64,000 nt of DNA from positions 62,001 through 126,000 of the forward strand of contig NZ_OZ221288.1 of the NCBI RefSeq assembly GCF_965118125.1, written 5' to 3'. Below, piece by piece: positions 9,055 to 17,650 of the stretch. Source of the stretch: Pararobbsia alpina_A. GTDB lineage: Bacteria > Pseudomonadota > Gammaproteobacteria > Burkholderiales > Burkholderiaceae. Made by a program: the position numbers and the translations under genes. The notes beneath the pieces are model-generated. The model was not told the origin of the DNA and ran no database searches. It saw nothing but the letters and a program-made list of their open reading frames with translations. Every line of letters begins with the position of its first letter. The first letter of the stretch is position 1.

Positions 9055-9786
9055 GCCGTCGACGCGCAACGTGTCGCCCGTGACCCAACGCGCGCTATCC
9101 GAAGCAAGAAACGCGACGGCCGAGCCGATTTCATCAGGCTGCGCAATGCGCTTGATCGCTTGAATGCCGAACGCATAGTCGCGTCCTGCATCGGTCTTCG
9201 CGAAGTTCGACATATCCGTATCGACAATCCCGGGTGCGACCGCATTGACGCGGATGCCGCGTTCGCCGAGCGTCTGTGCGAAGTGTTTGACGAGCGTATC
9301 GATCGCGCCCTTCGTTGCCGCATAGGCGGATAGCGTGCCGACTGCCGCACGTGCAGCAAGCGACGATAGCAGCACGACGCTGCTGCCCTTGCCGAGCACC
9401 GGCAGCAATTGCTGAACGAGGAAGTAGGGGGCGCGTACGTTCACGGCGAAGAGATTGTCGAAGTCCTCGACCGTGACGTCCTCGATCGGCGCAGCCTTCG
9501 AGATCCCGGCATTCGCGACCAGAATATCCAGTCGATCGCCGATGATTGCCCGCACACGACGTGCGAGCGAATGGGGGCCGTCTGCCGCGCGCAAATCAGC
9601 GCCAATCTTCTCCGCATGTCCGCCTGCGGCGCGAATCTCCGCAACGACGGCGTCGGCTTCCTTCTCGCCGCTGCTGTAGTGAACGAGCACCTTCGCACCT
9701 GCCTTCGCGAGTGCGAGTGCGCTCGAGCGTCCGATGCCGCGTGATGCGCCCGTGACGAGCGCGGTCTTTCCTGTGAGGTTTGTCAT
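9040..9786 (-). CDS. SDR family oxidoreductase (FabG-like)
   Basis: 248 aa. Classical short-chain dehydrogenase: TGASRGIG cofactor loop (about residues 11-18), VANAG (about residue 87), catalytic Ser in LLSS, YAATK (Tyr/Lys pair), and RVNAVAPGIVDTDM. It reduces or oxidises an unknown carbonyl/alcohol with NAD(P)H. I chose the ATG at 9786 (MTNLTGKTALVTG); an in-frame ATG four codons upstream is an alternative. It is divergent from a LysR gene whose intergenic region holds a LysR-type box, so LysR control is likely. The 3' end is tandemly repeated. Confidence 0.92.
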   Translation of the reverse strand: MTNLTGKTALVTGASRGIGRSSALALAKAGAKVLVHYSSGEKEADAVVAEIRAAGGHAEKIGADLRAADGPHSLARRVRAIIGDRLDILVANAGISKAAPIEDVTVEDFDNLFAVNVRAPYFLVQQLLPVLGKGSSVVLLSSLAARAAVGTLSAYAATKGAIDTLVKHFAQTLGERGIRVNAVAPGIVDTDMSNFAKTDAGRDYAFGIQAIKRIAQPDEIGSAVAFLASDSARWVTGDTLRVDGGSKL

Positions 9787-10007
9787 GATCGTTTCCATCA
9801 AGGTTGAGAGATATCGCCTCATCGCATCAGCATCCGAACGGCGTGATACCTGCCCGAGCAGTGCCAGGCCGGATGGCCTTGCCCCGCCACTGCGGAAAAA
9901 GCCGGCTTGCGTTAGGCTCTTTCCCGACGTCTGCTTGACAGCGATGACCTGGATCTCAATGTAGTGGCTGGTGACGCGGCGGAAAAAGACTTTGTAAGCG
10001 GGTACGC

Positions 10008-10022
10008 ATGCTTCGCAGGCAT
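10008..10022. promoter_or_regulatory. Putative LysR-type operator (T-N11-A)
   Basis: ATGC-N7-GCAT, a perfect T-N11-A dyad, lies about 34 bp upstream of the LysR start and about 220 bp from the divergent SDR start. GTAC half-sites flank it at 10002-10005 and 10026-10029. This is the position expected for autoregulation and divergent control. Confidence 0.5.
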
Positions 10023-10055
10023 GGTGTACGTTTTTGCTCCCGATCTGGAGGCAGC

Positions 10056-10955
10056 GTGGAACTTCGGCATCTCCGGTATTTCGTCGCCGTCGCAGAGACA
10101 GGCAGCCTGACCGAGGCCGCCGAACACCGGCTCTTCACGTCGCAGCCGTCGTTAAGCCGCCAGATACGGGACCTCGAAGAGGAAGTCGGATCGCCCTTGC
10201 TGATTCGCAGCGCGCGCGGGGTCGATCTGACGGACGCCGGGCGCGCCTTTCTCGATCACGCGCGCATGGCGCTCTCGCAAGTCGAGGCTGCGGTTGAAGC
10301 AGCGAGGCGCGCATCGCAACCCACCAAGCCGACGCTTGCACTCGGATTTCTGACCGGCACTGAAATGACGTGGTTACCGCGTGCCATGCAGGTGCTGCGC
10401 GACGAGTTGCAGGGTATCGAGGTGACGGTTTCGAGCGATTACTCGCCTGACCTCGCCGATGCACTCGCGCGCGGCAAGCTTGATGCGGCGTTTCTACGAA
10501 CCGAAGCGGGGTTCGGGCTCGAATATCGAATCGTGCGGCGTGAACCGCTTGTCGTGCTAATGCCTAGCGATCATCCGCTGGCGTTACGGGAGCGCATCCG
10601 TCCCGAGGATTTCGACGGTGAAGTCTTTGTTGCGACCTCGAACAAGGCCAAGGTGCTGCAAGCGGTGACGCGGGCGTACCTTCAGAAGGCGGGTATCGCG
10701 TTTGAACGTGAGCACAATGTCGACAACCTTGCCGGAGCGATGTCCCTCGTCGCATCCACACGCGGACTCGCGTTAATGCCGGCTTACGCGATGAACTTGT
10801 TGCCGTGGTCTGTCGTCAGCCGACCGCTGGACGGAGAGGTGCCGATGATCGACCTTGCCGTTGGCTACAACAAGACCAATGCGTCGCCCGTACTCAAGCG
10901 GTTCCTCGAACGGCTCGACGAACTCGCGGATGACGGACACGCACGGCTCGTGTGA
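10056..10955 (+). CDS. LysR family transcriptional regulator
   Basis: 299 aa with a GTG start and a strong upstream GGAG (10047-10050). The open frame continues upstream but without family similarity. The N-terminal winged HTH is clear (MELRHLRYFVAVAETGSL, then AAEHRLFTSQPSLSRQIRDL). The C-terminal substrate-binding domain of two Rossmann-like lobes spans about residues 90-295 (PTLALGFLTGTEM, FLRTEAG, LVVLMPSDHPLA). It is divergent from the SDR gene, which is the most likely target. Effector unknown. Confidence 0.93.
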   Translation: MELRHLRYFVAVAETGSLTEAAEHRLFTSQPSLSRQIRDLEEEVGSPLLIRSARGVDLTDAGRAFLDHARMALSQVEAAVEAARRASQPTKPTLALGFLTGTEMTWLPRAMQVLRDELQGIEVTVSSDYSPDLADALARGKLDAAFLRTEAGFGLEYRIVRREPLVVLMPSDHPLALRERIRPEDFDGEVFVATSNKAKVLQAVTRAYLQKAGIAFEREHNVDNLAGAMSLVASTRGLALMPAYAMNLLPWSVVSRPLDGEVPMIDLAVGYNKTNASPVLKRFLERLDELADDGHARLV

Positions 10956-11102
10956 TGGAGCGGCCGGATGCTGAGCTTCGTCAATGTTTTGGACGCCTTT
11001 CCGGTCGTGTCGGCGGGGCAGTCGTACTGGAGCGATATCGGCATACATGCCACCGGTGTTCGCCTTACGATGCCTTCTTCGGATCGCTGATGCGGGGAAC
11101 AC

Positions 11103-12359
11103 ATGGAACGCGTTGTTGGGCCGGCCTCACCCTCGTTGCCACGGAGCCGATCGCCGATCACTCGTGCGGTCTCTGGATCGGGAGCGGTTCCCCTTGTACA
11201 TGACATCGTGAGGGTCGGTGCTCCACGCGCGGCGCCCTACCCCGCGACAGCGGTGAGGAACAATGCCGATGCCATTCGCTCGGTGTGCGGCGAGACGCTT
11301 TCGCCACGCTCCGCGTCGTGTGCGGTGAGATCCGCAAACCTCGAGTCGCTCCCGAGGGAAGTGTTTGGCTCGATTTGTCGCTATCTCGACTTTCAAGACG
11401 TGCGTTCGATGTCACGGACAAGTCAAAGACTTCGGGCGGCCTTCGACGCCATGCTCGACGGCCTGCCTCGAGCAGAAGTTTGCGAAACGCTGGCGTCCAG
11501 CGCAAGTCGCGGCCATCTCGATCACGTGCAATTCCTACTGCAGTTCCCCGCGTTCAGACGTGTGGTCAACAATCCCGACGCGTGGGGCCGCACCGCGCTG
11601 TGGTGGGCCGCACGCAACGGGCACACGCAAACGGTGCAGCACTTGTTGTCCGTGCCGGGGATCGATGCGAATCGTTGCAATCCGCTCTGGATTGCGGCGA
11701 CATTTCGCGCACTCTTTGTCGTGCGCGCGCTGATGGGTCGGGTTGCGGTAGTCAATGCTCGCGAGTGCGGACAAGCGAATGCTGTACTCGGTGCTGCTTC
11801 TATTGGGCAAGGCTGGAAAGTCACGACGTTGTTCGGCGATATCGTGATTCCACGTCAACCGGAATTCGAAGGCATGCGCCCGATGGATGCGCTTGACGAG
11901 GTTGCACCCGGGCTTTCGTTTCGATACGCAACGACGTGCGCGCGCCAATACCCCTGTTACACGCCGCTTCGCATGGCTGTTGATCGTGGTTACGTCTCGA
12001 TTGCCCGGCGGCTTTTGAACGACCCGCGAACATGCCCCAATCTCGACTCACCGATTGTTCACGCTGCGTGGAACGGACATCTCGAGATTGTCGATGCGTT
12101 ACTGAGACGGCCCGACATCGACATCGATGCGTGTGACACATCGGGCCTCAGTGCGCAGCGCGCGGCCATCAGAGGCGGGCGATATCGTGTCGTGGAGCGA
12201 CTGCTCGAGACCGGACGTGTCGCGCCCGATCTCGAGTTCGCGCTTCAGCAAGAGCAACTGCAAAACAGGGGCGCGCTGCAAGTGATCGCTGCCCTCGAGG
12301 CCTATGTCGAAGGGCGGACGCGCTCCGCTCGCGCGCTCGCGCCACGACGCCGTCCTTAA
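11103..12359 (+). CDS. F-box-like and ankyrin-repeat protein (candidate eukaryotic-like effector)
   Basis: 418 aa. Residues 1-80 are Ser/Pro/Arg-rich and look disordered. Residues 82-115 read as an F-box: SLPREVFGSICRYLDFQDV followed by RSMSRTSQRLRAAF, with the LPxE, YL and D-V positions of the eukaryotic Skp1-binding motif. From about 125 on there are ankyrin-type helical pairs (SASRGHLDHVQFLL, GRTALWWAARNGHTQTVQHLL, YTPLRMAVDRGYVSIARRLL, PIVHAAWNGHLEIVDALL, SAQRAAIRGGRYRVVERLL). The C-terminus is Arg-rich. In bacteria this architecture is known from secreted effectors that enter host ubiquitin ligases. No signal peptide; secretion by type III or IV is inference. It overlaps the next gene's stop by 4 bp. 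Confidence 0.8.
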   Translation: MERVVGPASPSLPRSRSPITRAVSGSGAVPLVHDIVRVGAPRAAPYPATAVRNNADAIRSVCGETLSPRSASCAVRSANLESLPREVFGSICRYLDFQDVRSMSRTSQRLRAAFDAMLDGLPRAEVCETLASSASRGHLDHVQFLLQFPAFRRVVNNPDAWGRTALWWAARNGHTQTVQHLLSVPGIDANRCNPLWIAATFRALFVVRALMGRVAVVNARECGQANAVLGAASIGQGWKVTTLFGDIVIPRQPEFEGMRPMDALDEVAPGLSFRYATTCARQYPCYTPLRMAVDRGYVSIARRLLNDPRTCPNLDSPIVHAAWNGHLEIVDALLRRPDIDIDACDTSGLSAQRAAIRGGRYRVVERLLETGRVAPDLEFALQQEQLQNRGALQVIAALEAYVEGRTRSARALAPRRRP

Positions 12360-13168
12360 GCTTTGACGGCTACGGCGTAGCGCGACGCAGGGTGCTGGCG
12401 CGACAGATTGGGGCGCAGCGCGTCACGTGCATCGATCAGGCGCTGCCAGTCGGCCGTATCGGGCAGCGAGGGGATCGTGACGGTTTCGCCACTATCCAGA
12501 CCGGCGAGCGCAGCGTCGACCATCTCGCCGACTTCCATGATCATTTCTGCGGGAAATGCGGCGTCGAGATCGATACCCGAATTGCTCCAGATTTCCGTAC
12601 GCGTCGCGCCAGGCAGGACGGCCTGCACCTGAACACCCGACCCTCCGACCTCCGTGTTGAGCACCTGGCTCAGGTGAAGCAGATAGGCCTTGGTACCACC
12701 ATAGACGGTATTGCCCGGTTGAATCAGTTGCGACATCACCGAGGCGATGTTGATGATCGCGCCGCGTGCGCGCGATACGAGTCCGGGCAGAACAGCGTGC
12801 GACAGTCGCGTCGGCACGACGATGTTGAGTTCGATCTCGCTATTGAGCTTGTCGATGTCCGCCGTTCCCAACGGCGCCAAAGACGCCGTGCCGGCGTTGT
12901 TGACGAGCACGCTGACCGTCGCATCCGTGCGCAGCACGTGTTCGACCTTTTCGAGGTCGCTGCGCTTGGTCAGATCGGCGACGATCGTTTGCACCGTGCG
13001 GCCCGTTTCGCTGCGCAGGCGCGCGGCGACCGCGTCAAGGCGTTGGCCGTTGCGTGCCACAAGGATCAGGTCATAACCGCGGCGTGCGAGGCGGTCCGCG
13101 TAGGTTGCGCCAATACCCGTCGAAGCGCCCGTGATGACGGCCGTGCCTTTGTGCTGTTCGTTGCTCAT
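12356..13168 (-). CDS. SDR family NAD(P)-dependent oxidoreductase
   Basis: 270 aa from the ATG at 13168, which has AGGAG upstream; the longer frame to 13285 lacks support. Motifs are TGASTGIGATYADRLARRG, VNNAG, NIASV (catalytic Ser) and YGGTKAYLLHLSQ (Tyr/Lys). Classical SDR of unknown substrate. It is divergent from a TetR regulator with a palindromic operator between them, so repression by that TetR is likely. Its TAA overlaps the convergent ankyrin gene's TAA in a shared TTAA. Confidence 0.92.
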   Translation of the reverse strand: MSNEQHKGTAVITGASTGIGATYADRLARRGYDLILVARNGQRLDAVAARLRSETGRTVQTIVADLTKRSDLEKVEHVLRTDATVSVLVNNAGTASLAPLGTADIDKLNSEIELNIVVPTRLSHAVLPGLVSRARGAIINIASVMSQLIQPGNTVYGGTKAYLLHLSQVLNTEVGGSGVQVQAVLPGATRTEIWSNSGIDLDAAFPAEMIMEVGEMVDAALAGLDSGETVTIPSLPDTADWQRLIDARDALRPNLSRQHPASRYAVAVKA

Positions 13169-13251
13169 GTTTGCTCCTGAAAGTGGAATTTGGTGGTTGT
13201 GGATGTTGTCCATCATCTTCACCATGAACGCAGCGTATCGGCGTAGAATGT

Positions 13252-13276
13252 AGATGTCAATCAACATCTTGATTGA
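13252..13276. promoter_or_regulatory. Overlapping inverted repeats, putative TetR operator
   Basis: AGATGT-N6-ACATCT (13252-13269) and TCAATCA-N6-TGATTGA (13257-13276) overlap in the SDR/TetR divergent region. Both arms are perfect. They lie about 85 bp from either start codon, a good place to repress both genes. Confidence 0.6.
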
Positions 13277-13362
13277 TTGAATCAATGGACGTCATAGCGC
13301 CGCTTCTGGGCATCGCAGAAGTGGGGCGGTATCATCAGCGTCCTCGAAACAGGGACACGAAC

Positions 13363-13965
13363 ATGGGTTACTCGAGAGCCGACAAGGCGCAGTCGCACGA
13401 ACGGATCGTGAAGACCGCGGCGGCGCGTTTCCGCGAAAAGGGCATCGACGGCATCAGCCTCGCCGACCTGATGAAGGAGGCCGGGCTGACGCATGGCGGG
13501 TTCTATCGGCACTTCGAATCGCGCGACGCACTGGTGGCCGAGGCGGTCGATTGCGCGCTGCATGCAAGCGATGGCACGCTGTGCAACATGGTCGACGACA
13601 AGGGTGCGGTCGACCTTGCGCGCTATATCGAGGAGTACCTGAGTACCGAGCATCGTGACAACCCGGCCGTCGGGTGCGCGATGGCCGCGTTGACCGGCGA
13701 TATCGCTCGCAGCGGCGCGCAGGCGCGTGCGCTCTATTCGGCGCATATCGAACGCCTGGTCTCCCGCCTGGTTCCGCTGCTGGGCGAAGCTCGGCCTGCC
13801 GCGCAACGTCGGTCGCATGCGCTGGTGATCGTCACCACCATGTCGGGCGCGCTCGGCATGGCGCGCGCAACGAACGATCCGAAGCTCTCAGGCGAACTCC
13901 TCGCAGCGGCCCGCGAACGACTGATCGACGACCTCGAACGTATCGTCGAACCGCAAGCGCGCTAA
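13363..13965 (+). CDS. TetR/AcrR family transcriptional regulator
   Basis: 200 aa. The N-terminal HTH is RIVKTAAARFREKGIDGISLADLMKEAGL followed by THGGFYRHFESRDALVAEA, a textbook TetR DNA-binding domain. The C-terminal ligand-binding helices are variable. The ATG at 13363 gives MGYSRADKAQSH, a common start in this subfamily. It probably represses the divergent SDR and itself through the palindromes at 13252-13276. Inducer unknown, plausibly a reactive carbonyl handled by the SDR. Confidence 0.93.
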   Translation: MGYSRADKAQSHERIVKTAAARFREKGIDGISLADLMKEAGLTHGGFYRHFESRDALVAEAVDCALHASDGTLCNMVDDKGAVDLARYIEEYLSTEHRDNPAVGCAMAALTGDIARSGAQARALYSAHIERLVSRLVPLLGEARPAAQRRSHALVIVTTMSGALGMARATNDPKLSGELLAAARERLIDDLERIVEPQAR

Positions 13966-14156
13966 GGAAGCTTTGCACGCGTCACGCTTCGCTCGCACCA
14001 AGGCGTCGCAAGCGTGCCGAGGCGGCGGGGTGGCCTCGAGGCCAGCTAGATGCCGCCCGTGTATCGACCGACGCGGCCGTACTGCGCCGAGGTTGCGCTG
14101 TCATGACGATCCCCGTAGCCTGACGCTCTTCGCCACTTCGCGCACGGGGATCGCCC

Positions 14157-15863
14157 ATGAGCCGCCACGACGATACGAACGACGAACGCAGCCACGACCT
14201 TCCCGTTGAAGCGACGCGCGATGGCGATCAGCCGGCCGACCCGGCGCGACGGCGTCTGTTAGGCGGGCTCGCGGCCGTCGGCGCGACATGGGTCGTCGCC
14301 GGCTGCGACACGCTGAAGACATCTCAGGCTGCGACCCCTGAGCCCAACGCCTCCGCGGTCACACAAAAGCTTCGGGAAAAGGTCCGCAATATCGTCGTGA
14401 TCTACGCCGAGAACCGGAGCTTCACGAACCTGTACGGCAACTTCCCCGGCGTCCAGACACCCCTCGACCACGTTCCGACCGCGCGCTTCACTCAGTACGA
14501 CCGCGATGGCGAGACCACGCTCGATGCGTTGCCGAAGTTCTGGGGCGGCCTCGTCCCGCAGGCGCAGACCATCGACGGTCGGAACTATGTGATCGCGGAA
14601 GATCAGATCACGAACTTGCCGAACGCGCCGTTTCGCATCAGCGATGAGACGGGCACGCCATTGCCGCAAACGGTCATCACGCGCGATCTCGTGCATCGTT
14701 TCTATCAGAACCAGATGCAGATCAACGCGGGCAAGAACAATCAGTTCGTTGCGTGGGCCGATTCCGGCGGCCTCGTCATGGGCCACTATCGCAACGACGC
14801 GTCTTCGCTTCAGCTCTGGGGTGTCGCGCAGAAGTACACGCTGTGCGACAACTTCTTCATGGCGGCCTTCGGCGGTTCATGGCTCAACCATATCTACCTG
14901 ATCTCGGGGCAGACGCCGCGTCACCCCGACGTGTTCAACTCGCCAGCGAAGAAGCAGGTTTCCGTGATCGTAGGCGACGATCCGACCGGCACGCGGTTGC
15001 AAGTCGCGCCGAATTCGCCGAAGTCGGCGCTCGACGGTCCGCCGGTCTACGTGAAGGACGGCGCCTACACGCCCGATGGCTATGCGGTGAACACAGTCGC
15101 GCCGCCGTATCAGCCGAGCTTTGTCGCGCCGGCGCCCGGTGGCGATCCCATGCTGGCCGATCCGGCCAATGCGTCCGTGTTGCCGCCGCAGTCCTACGAC
15201 ACGATCGGCGATCGACTGACAGCACGGCAGATTTCGTGGGCCTGGTATGCGGGCGCATGGCAAGACGCGCTGACCCATCACGAGAGTGGCTCGGTACCGA
15301 ACTTCCAGTTCCATCATCAGCCGTTCAACTATTTCCGCGCGTATGCGCCGGGTACGACAGGTCGTACGCATCTGCGCGATGGTGGTGTCGGCGACGATCC
15401 TTCAACGAACAAGTTTCTCGCCGATATTGATGCCGGCAGCTTGCCCGCTGTCACGTTTTACAAGCCGCAAGGAAATCTGAACATGCACGCGGGCTACGCC
15501 GACGTCGCGTCGGGTGATCGCCACATCGCCAACATCATTGCGCATCTCGAGAAGGGACCGCAGTGGGGCGGCATGGTCGTGGTCATCACGCATGACGAGA
15601 ACGGCGGATGGTGGGACCCCGTGACGCCACCCGAAGGCGATCGTTGGGGACCGGGTTCGCGAATTCCCGCTCTAGTGATCTCGCCGTTCGCGAAAAAAGG
15701 TTTTGTCGATCACACGATCTACGACACGAACTCGATCTTGCGACTCATCAGCCGCGTCTACGATCTTGAGCCGCTCGACGGCGTGCGCTCGCGTGATGCA
15801 GCACGTATCGCACGTGGTCAGGCACCGTTTGGCGACCTGACTCACGCGCTCGAGCTCAGCTGA
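14157..15863 (+). CDS. Exported acid phosphatase / phospholipase-C-like phosphoesterase (AcpA family)
   Basis: 568 aa. Residues 31-50 form a twin-arginine signal (RRRLLGGLAAVG) ending in VVAGC, which also fits a lipobox with Cys50, so this may be a Tat-exported lipoprotein. The mature part is an alkaline-phosphatase-superfamily phosphoesterase: VIYAENRSFTNLYG near residue 82 (metal-site Glu-Asn), NHIYLISGQ, ITHDENGGWWDPV and GPGSRIPALVISPF. Relatives are the Francisella/Burkholderia acid phosphatase AcpA and phosphatidylcholine-specific phospholipases C. It hydrolyses phosphoesters in the periplasm or outside. Exact substrate not readable. Confidence 0.87.
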   Translation: MSRHDDTNDERSHDLPVEATRDGDQPADPARRRLLGGLAAVGATWVVAGCDTLKTSQAATPEPNASAVTQKLREKVRNIVVIYAENRSFTNLYGNFPGVQTPLDHVPTARFTQYDRDGETTLDALPKFWGGLVPQAQTIDGRNYVIAEDQITNLPNAPFRISDETGTPLPQTVITRDLVHRFYQNQMQINAGKNNQFVAWADSGGLVMGHYRNDASSLQLWGVAQKYTLCDNFFMAAFGGSWLNHIYLISGQTPRHPDVFNSPAKKQVSVIVGDDPTGTRLQVAPNSPKSALDGPPVYVKDGAYTPDGYAVNTVAPPYQPSFVAPAPGGDPMLADPANASVLPPQSYDTIGDRLTARQISWAWYAGAWQDALTHHESGSVPNFQFHHQPFNYFRAYAPGTTGRTHLRDGGVGDDPSTNKFLADIDAGSLPAVTFYKPQGNLNMHAGYADVASGDRHIANIIAHLEKGPQWGGMVVVITHDENGGWWDPVTPPEGDRWGPGSRIPALVISPFAKKGFVDHTIYDTNSILRLISRVYDLEPLDGVRSRDAARIARGQAPFGDLTHALELS

Positions 15864-15879
15864 GAGGTTGGCGTTCGCG

Positions 15880-15895
15880 TGGCACATCGCTTGCA
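15880..15895 (+). promoter_or_regulatory. Sigma-54 (-24/-12) promoter
   Basis: TGGCAC-N5-TTGCA, matching the RpoN consensus with the required 10-bp spacing between GG and GC. The predicted start of transcription is near 15907, 26 nt before the PRC-barrel gene and within the 69-bp gap after the phosphatase gene. No enhancer site was identified. Confidence 0.75.
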
Positions 15896-15932
15896 CTAGG
15901 AAGGGTCCTATCACGTTGTCCAGGAGACGATC

Positions 15933-16421
15933 ATGGGCTCAATGAATCCTAGAACGCAGGCAGGCGGTACGACGGGTGGCGCGCGCATTATCGGCATGGG
16001 CACCGGCGAAGGTCCGGGTCCGGATGTGATGGCTGCGGCAACGCTCGACGGCAACAAGGTGCTCACTTCGGATGGCCAGCATATCGGCAAGATCTCGGAC
16101 ATCATGCTCGATGTCCGGGGCGGCTATATCGCGTATGCGGTGCTGTCGAGCGGCGGCTTTCTCGGCATGGGTGACGATCTGCACGCCATTCCCTGGTCCG
16201 CATTGACGCTCGATACGGACGAGAAGTGCTTCAGGCTCGACGTCGATGCCGAAGCCATCAAGAACGCACCGGGCTTCGACAAGGACCACTGGCCGTCGAT
16301 GGCCGACGCGCAGTGGGGCACCTCGGTCCACGAGTACTATCATCGCCGTCCGTACTGGCTCGGCGATGAAGGACCGTATGACGACGATGCTGCGGCCAGC
16401 ATCGAGAAACCGTTGCTCTAG
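15933..16421 (+). CDS. PRC-barrel domain protein
   Basis: 162 aa. Residues about 30-105 form a PRC-barrel (AATLDGNKVLTSDGQHIGKI, DIMLDVRGGYIAYAVLSSGGF, HAIPWSALTLD), a small beta-barrel found in RimM and photosynthetic reaction-centre H subunits and common in stress-associated soluble proteins. It is followed by a Trp/Tyr/Asp-rich tail (HEYYHRRPYWLGDEGPYDDD). The N-terminus is Gly-rich. The start has AGGAGA upstream. A sigma-54 promoter precedes it, suggesting induction by nitrogen or envelope stress. Precise function unknown. Confidence 0.88.
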   Translation: MGSMNPRTQAGGTTGGARIIGMGTGEGPGPDVMAAATLDGNKVLTSDGQHIGKISDIMLDVRGGYIAYAVLSSGGFLGMGDDLHAIPWSALTLDTDEKCFRLDVDAEAIKNAPGFDKDHWPSMADAQWGTSVHEYYHRRPYWLGDEGPYDDDAAASIEKPLL

Positions 16422-16435
16422 GCTCTTCGATGGAC

Positions 16436-16468
16436 GCGCGCCGATCGCGTGAATGCGCGTCGGCGCGC
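16436..16468. terminator. GC-rich hairpin between convergent genes
   Basis: GCGCGCCGA (16436-16444) pairs with TCGGCGCGC (16460-16468) across a 15-nt loop, directly before the stop of the transsulfuration operon. No T tract. Confidence 0.4.
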
Positions 16469-17650
16469 TCAGATCGCAGCGAAAGCGTTGGCGAGATCGG
16501 CCTCGAGATCGACGATGTCCTCGACGCCCACCGACATGCGAACCAGCCCGTCGCCGATACCGAGCGCCGCGCGCGTTTTCTCGGGAATCGTCGCGTGCGT
16601 CATGATCGCCGGATGTTCGATCAGGCTTTCGACACCGCCGAGACTTTCGGCGAGCGAAAAGATTTTCACCGCTTCAAGAAAGCGCCGCGCGCCGGCGAGA
16701 TCGGTATCGAGATCCATCGAGATCATGCCGCCAAACCCGCGCATCTGCTTCTTCGCCAACGCATGCTGCGGATGTGAGGCCAGACCCGGGTAGTGAACCG
16801 CGTTGACCTTGGGCTGCTTCTCGAGCCACGTCGCAAGTGCGAGCCCGTTCGAGCAATGGCGTTCCATGCGCAGTGCCAGTGTCTTCACGCCACGCAAGGT
16901 CAGGAAACTGTCGAACGGACCGGAAATCGCGCCGATCGAATTCTGAAGAAACCCAAGGCGCTCACGAAGTTCGCTCAGATGCGGCGCGCCGCCGACGATC
17001 GCAATGCCACCGATCACGTCAGAGTGGCCATTCAAATACTTGGTCGTCGAATGCACGACGATATCGATGCCCAATTCGAGCGGACGCTGCACATAGGGGC
17101 TTGCAAACGTATTGTCCGCGACGGTGATGATGCCGCGTTCGCGCGCAAGCTTGGCGATCGCTTCGAGATCGCACAGACGCAGAAGCGGATTGGTCGGCGT
17201 CTCGATCCAGATCATCCGCGTGTTGGGTTTTAACGCGGCTTCGAGTTCGGCGAGGTTCGACAAGTCGACAAACGTGAAGTCGTGGCCGGCGCTGCGACGG
17301 CGCACGCGCTCGAACAGGCGGAAGCTTCCGCCATAGAGATCATGGCTCGACACGATATGCGAACCGCTGTCGAGCAACTCGAGCGTCGTCGAAATCGCGG
17401 CGAGGCCCGACGCAAACGCAAAGGCTGCCGCACCGCCCTCGAGATCGGCGACGCAGCGTTCGAGGGCGAAGCGCGTCGGGTTGTGCGATCGCGCGTAGTC
17501 GTAGCCCTTGTGCACGCCCGGGCTGCTTTGCACATAGGTCGAGGTGGCATAGATCGGCGGCATGATGGCGCCGGTGCTCGGGTCGGGCGCCTGGCCCGCA
17601 TGGATCACGCGAGTCGCAAAGCCGAGCGGGGTACGGGTATCGTCAGTCAC
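16469..17650 (-). CDS. Cystathionine gamma-lyase (Cys/Met-metabolism PLP enzyme)
   Basis: 393 aa with a GTG start that overlaps the upstream gene's stop as GTGA. It has PLP-enzyme motifs: YDYARSHNPTR, FASGLAA, WIETPTNPLL, VADNTFASPY and HSTTKYLNGHSD with the PLP Lys at residue 204. As the second gene after cystathionine beta-synthase it most likely cleaves cystathionine to cysteine, 2-oxobutyrate and ammonia, completing reverse transsulfuration. Cystathionine gamma-synthase or beta-lyase activity cannot be excluded from sequence alone. Confidence 0.92.
   Translation of the reverse strand: MTDDTRTPLGFATRVIHAGQAPDPSTGAIMPPIYATSTYVQSSPGVHKGYDYARSHNPTRFALERCVADLEGGAAAFAFASGLAAISTTLELLDSGSHIVSSHDLYGGSFRLFERVRRRSAGHDFTFVDLSNLAELEAALKPNTRMIWIETPTNPLLRLCDLEAIAKLARERGIITVADNTFASPYVQRPLELGIDIVVHSTTKYLNGHSDVIGGIAIVGGAPHLSELRERLGFLQNSIGAISGPFDSFLTLRGVKTLALRMERHCSNGLALATWLEKQPKVNAVHYPGLASHPQHALAKKQMRGFGGMISMDLDTDLAGARRFLEAVKIFSLAESLGGVESLIEHPAIMTHATIPEKTRAALGIGDGLVRMSVGVEDIVDLEADLANAFAAI

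Noticed and set aside
11059..11081. TTCG-N15-TTCG upstream of the F-box/ankyrin gene, resembling a type III regulator (hrpII) box
   Set aside because: The known box needs a 16-bp spacer, and this site is only about 20 bp from the start codon with no -10 element.
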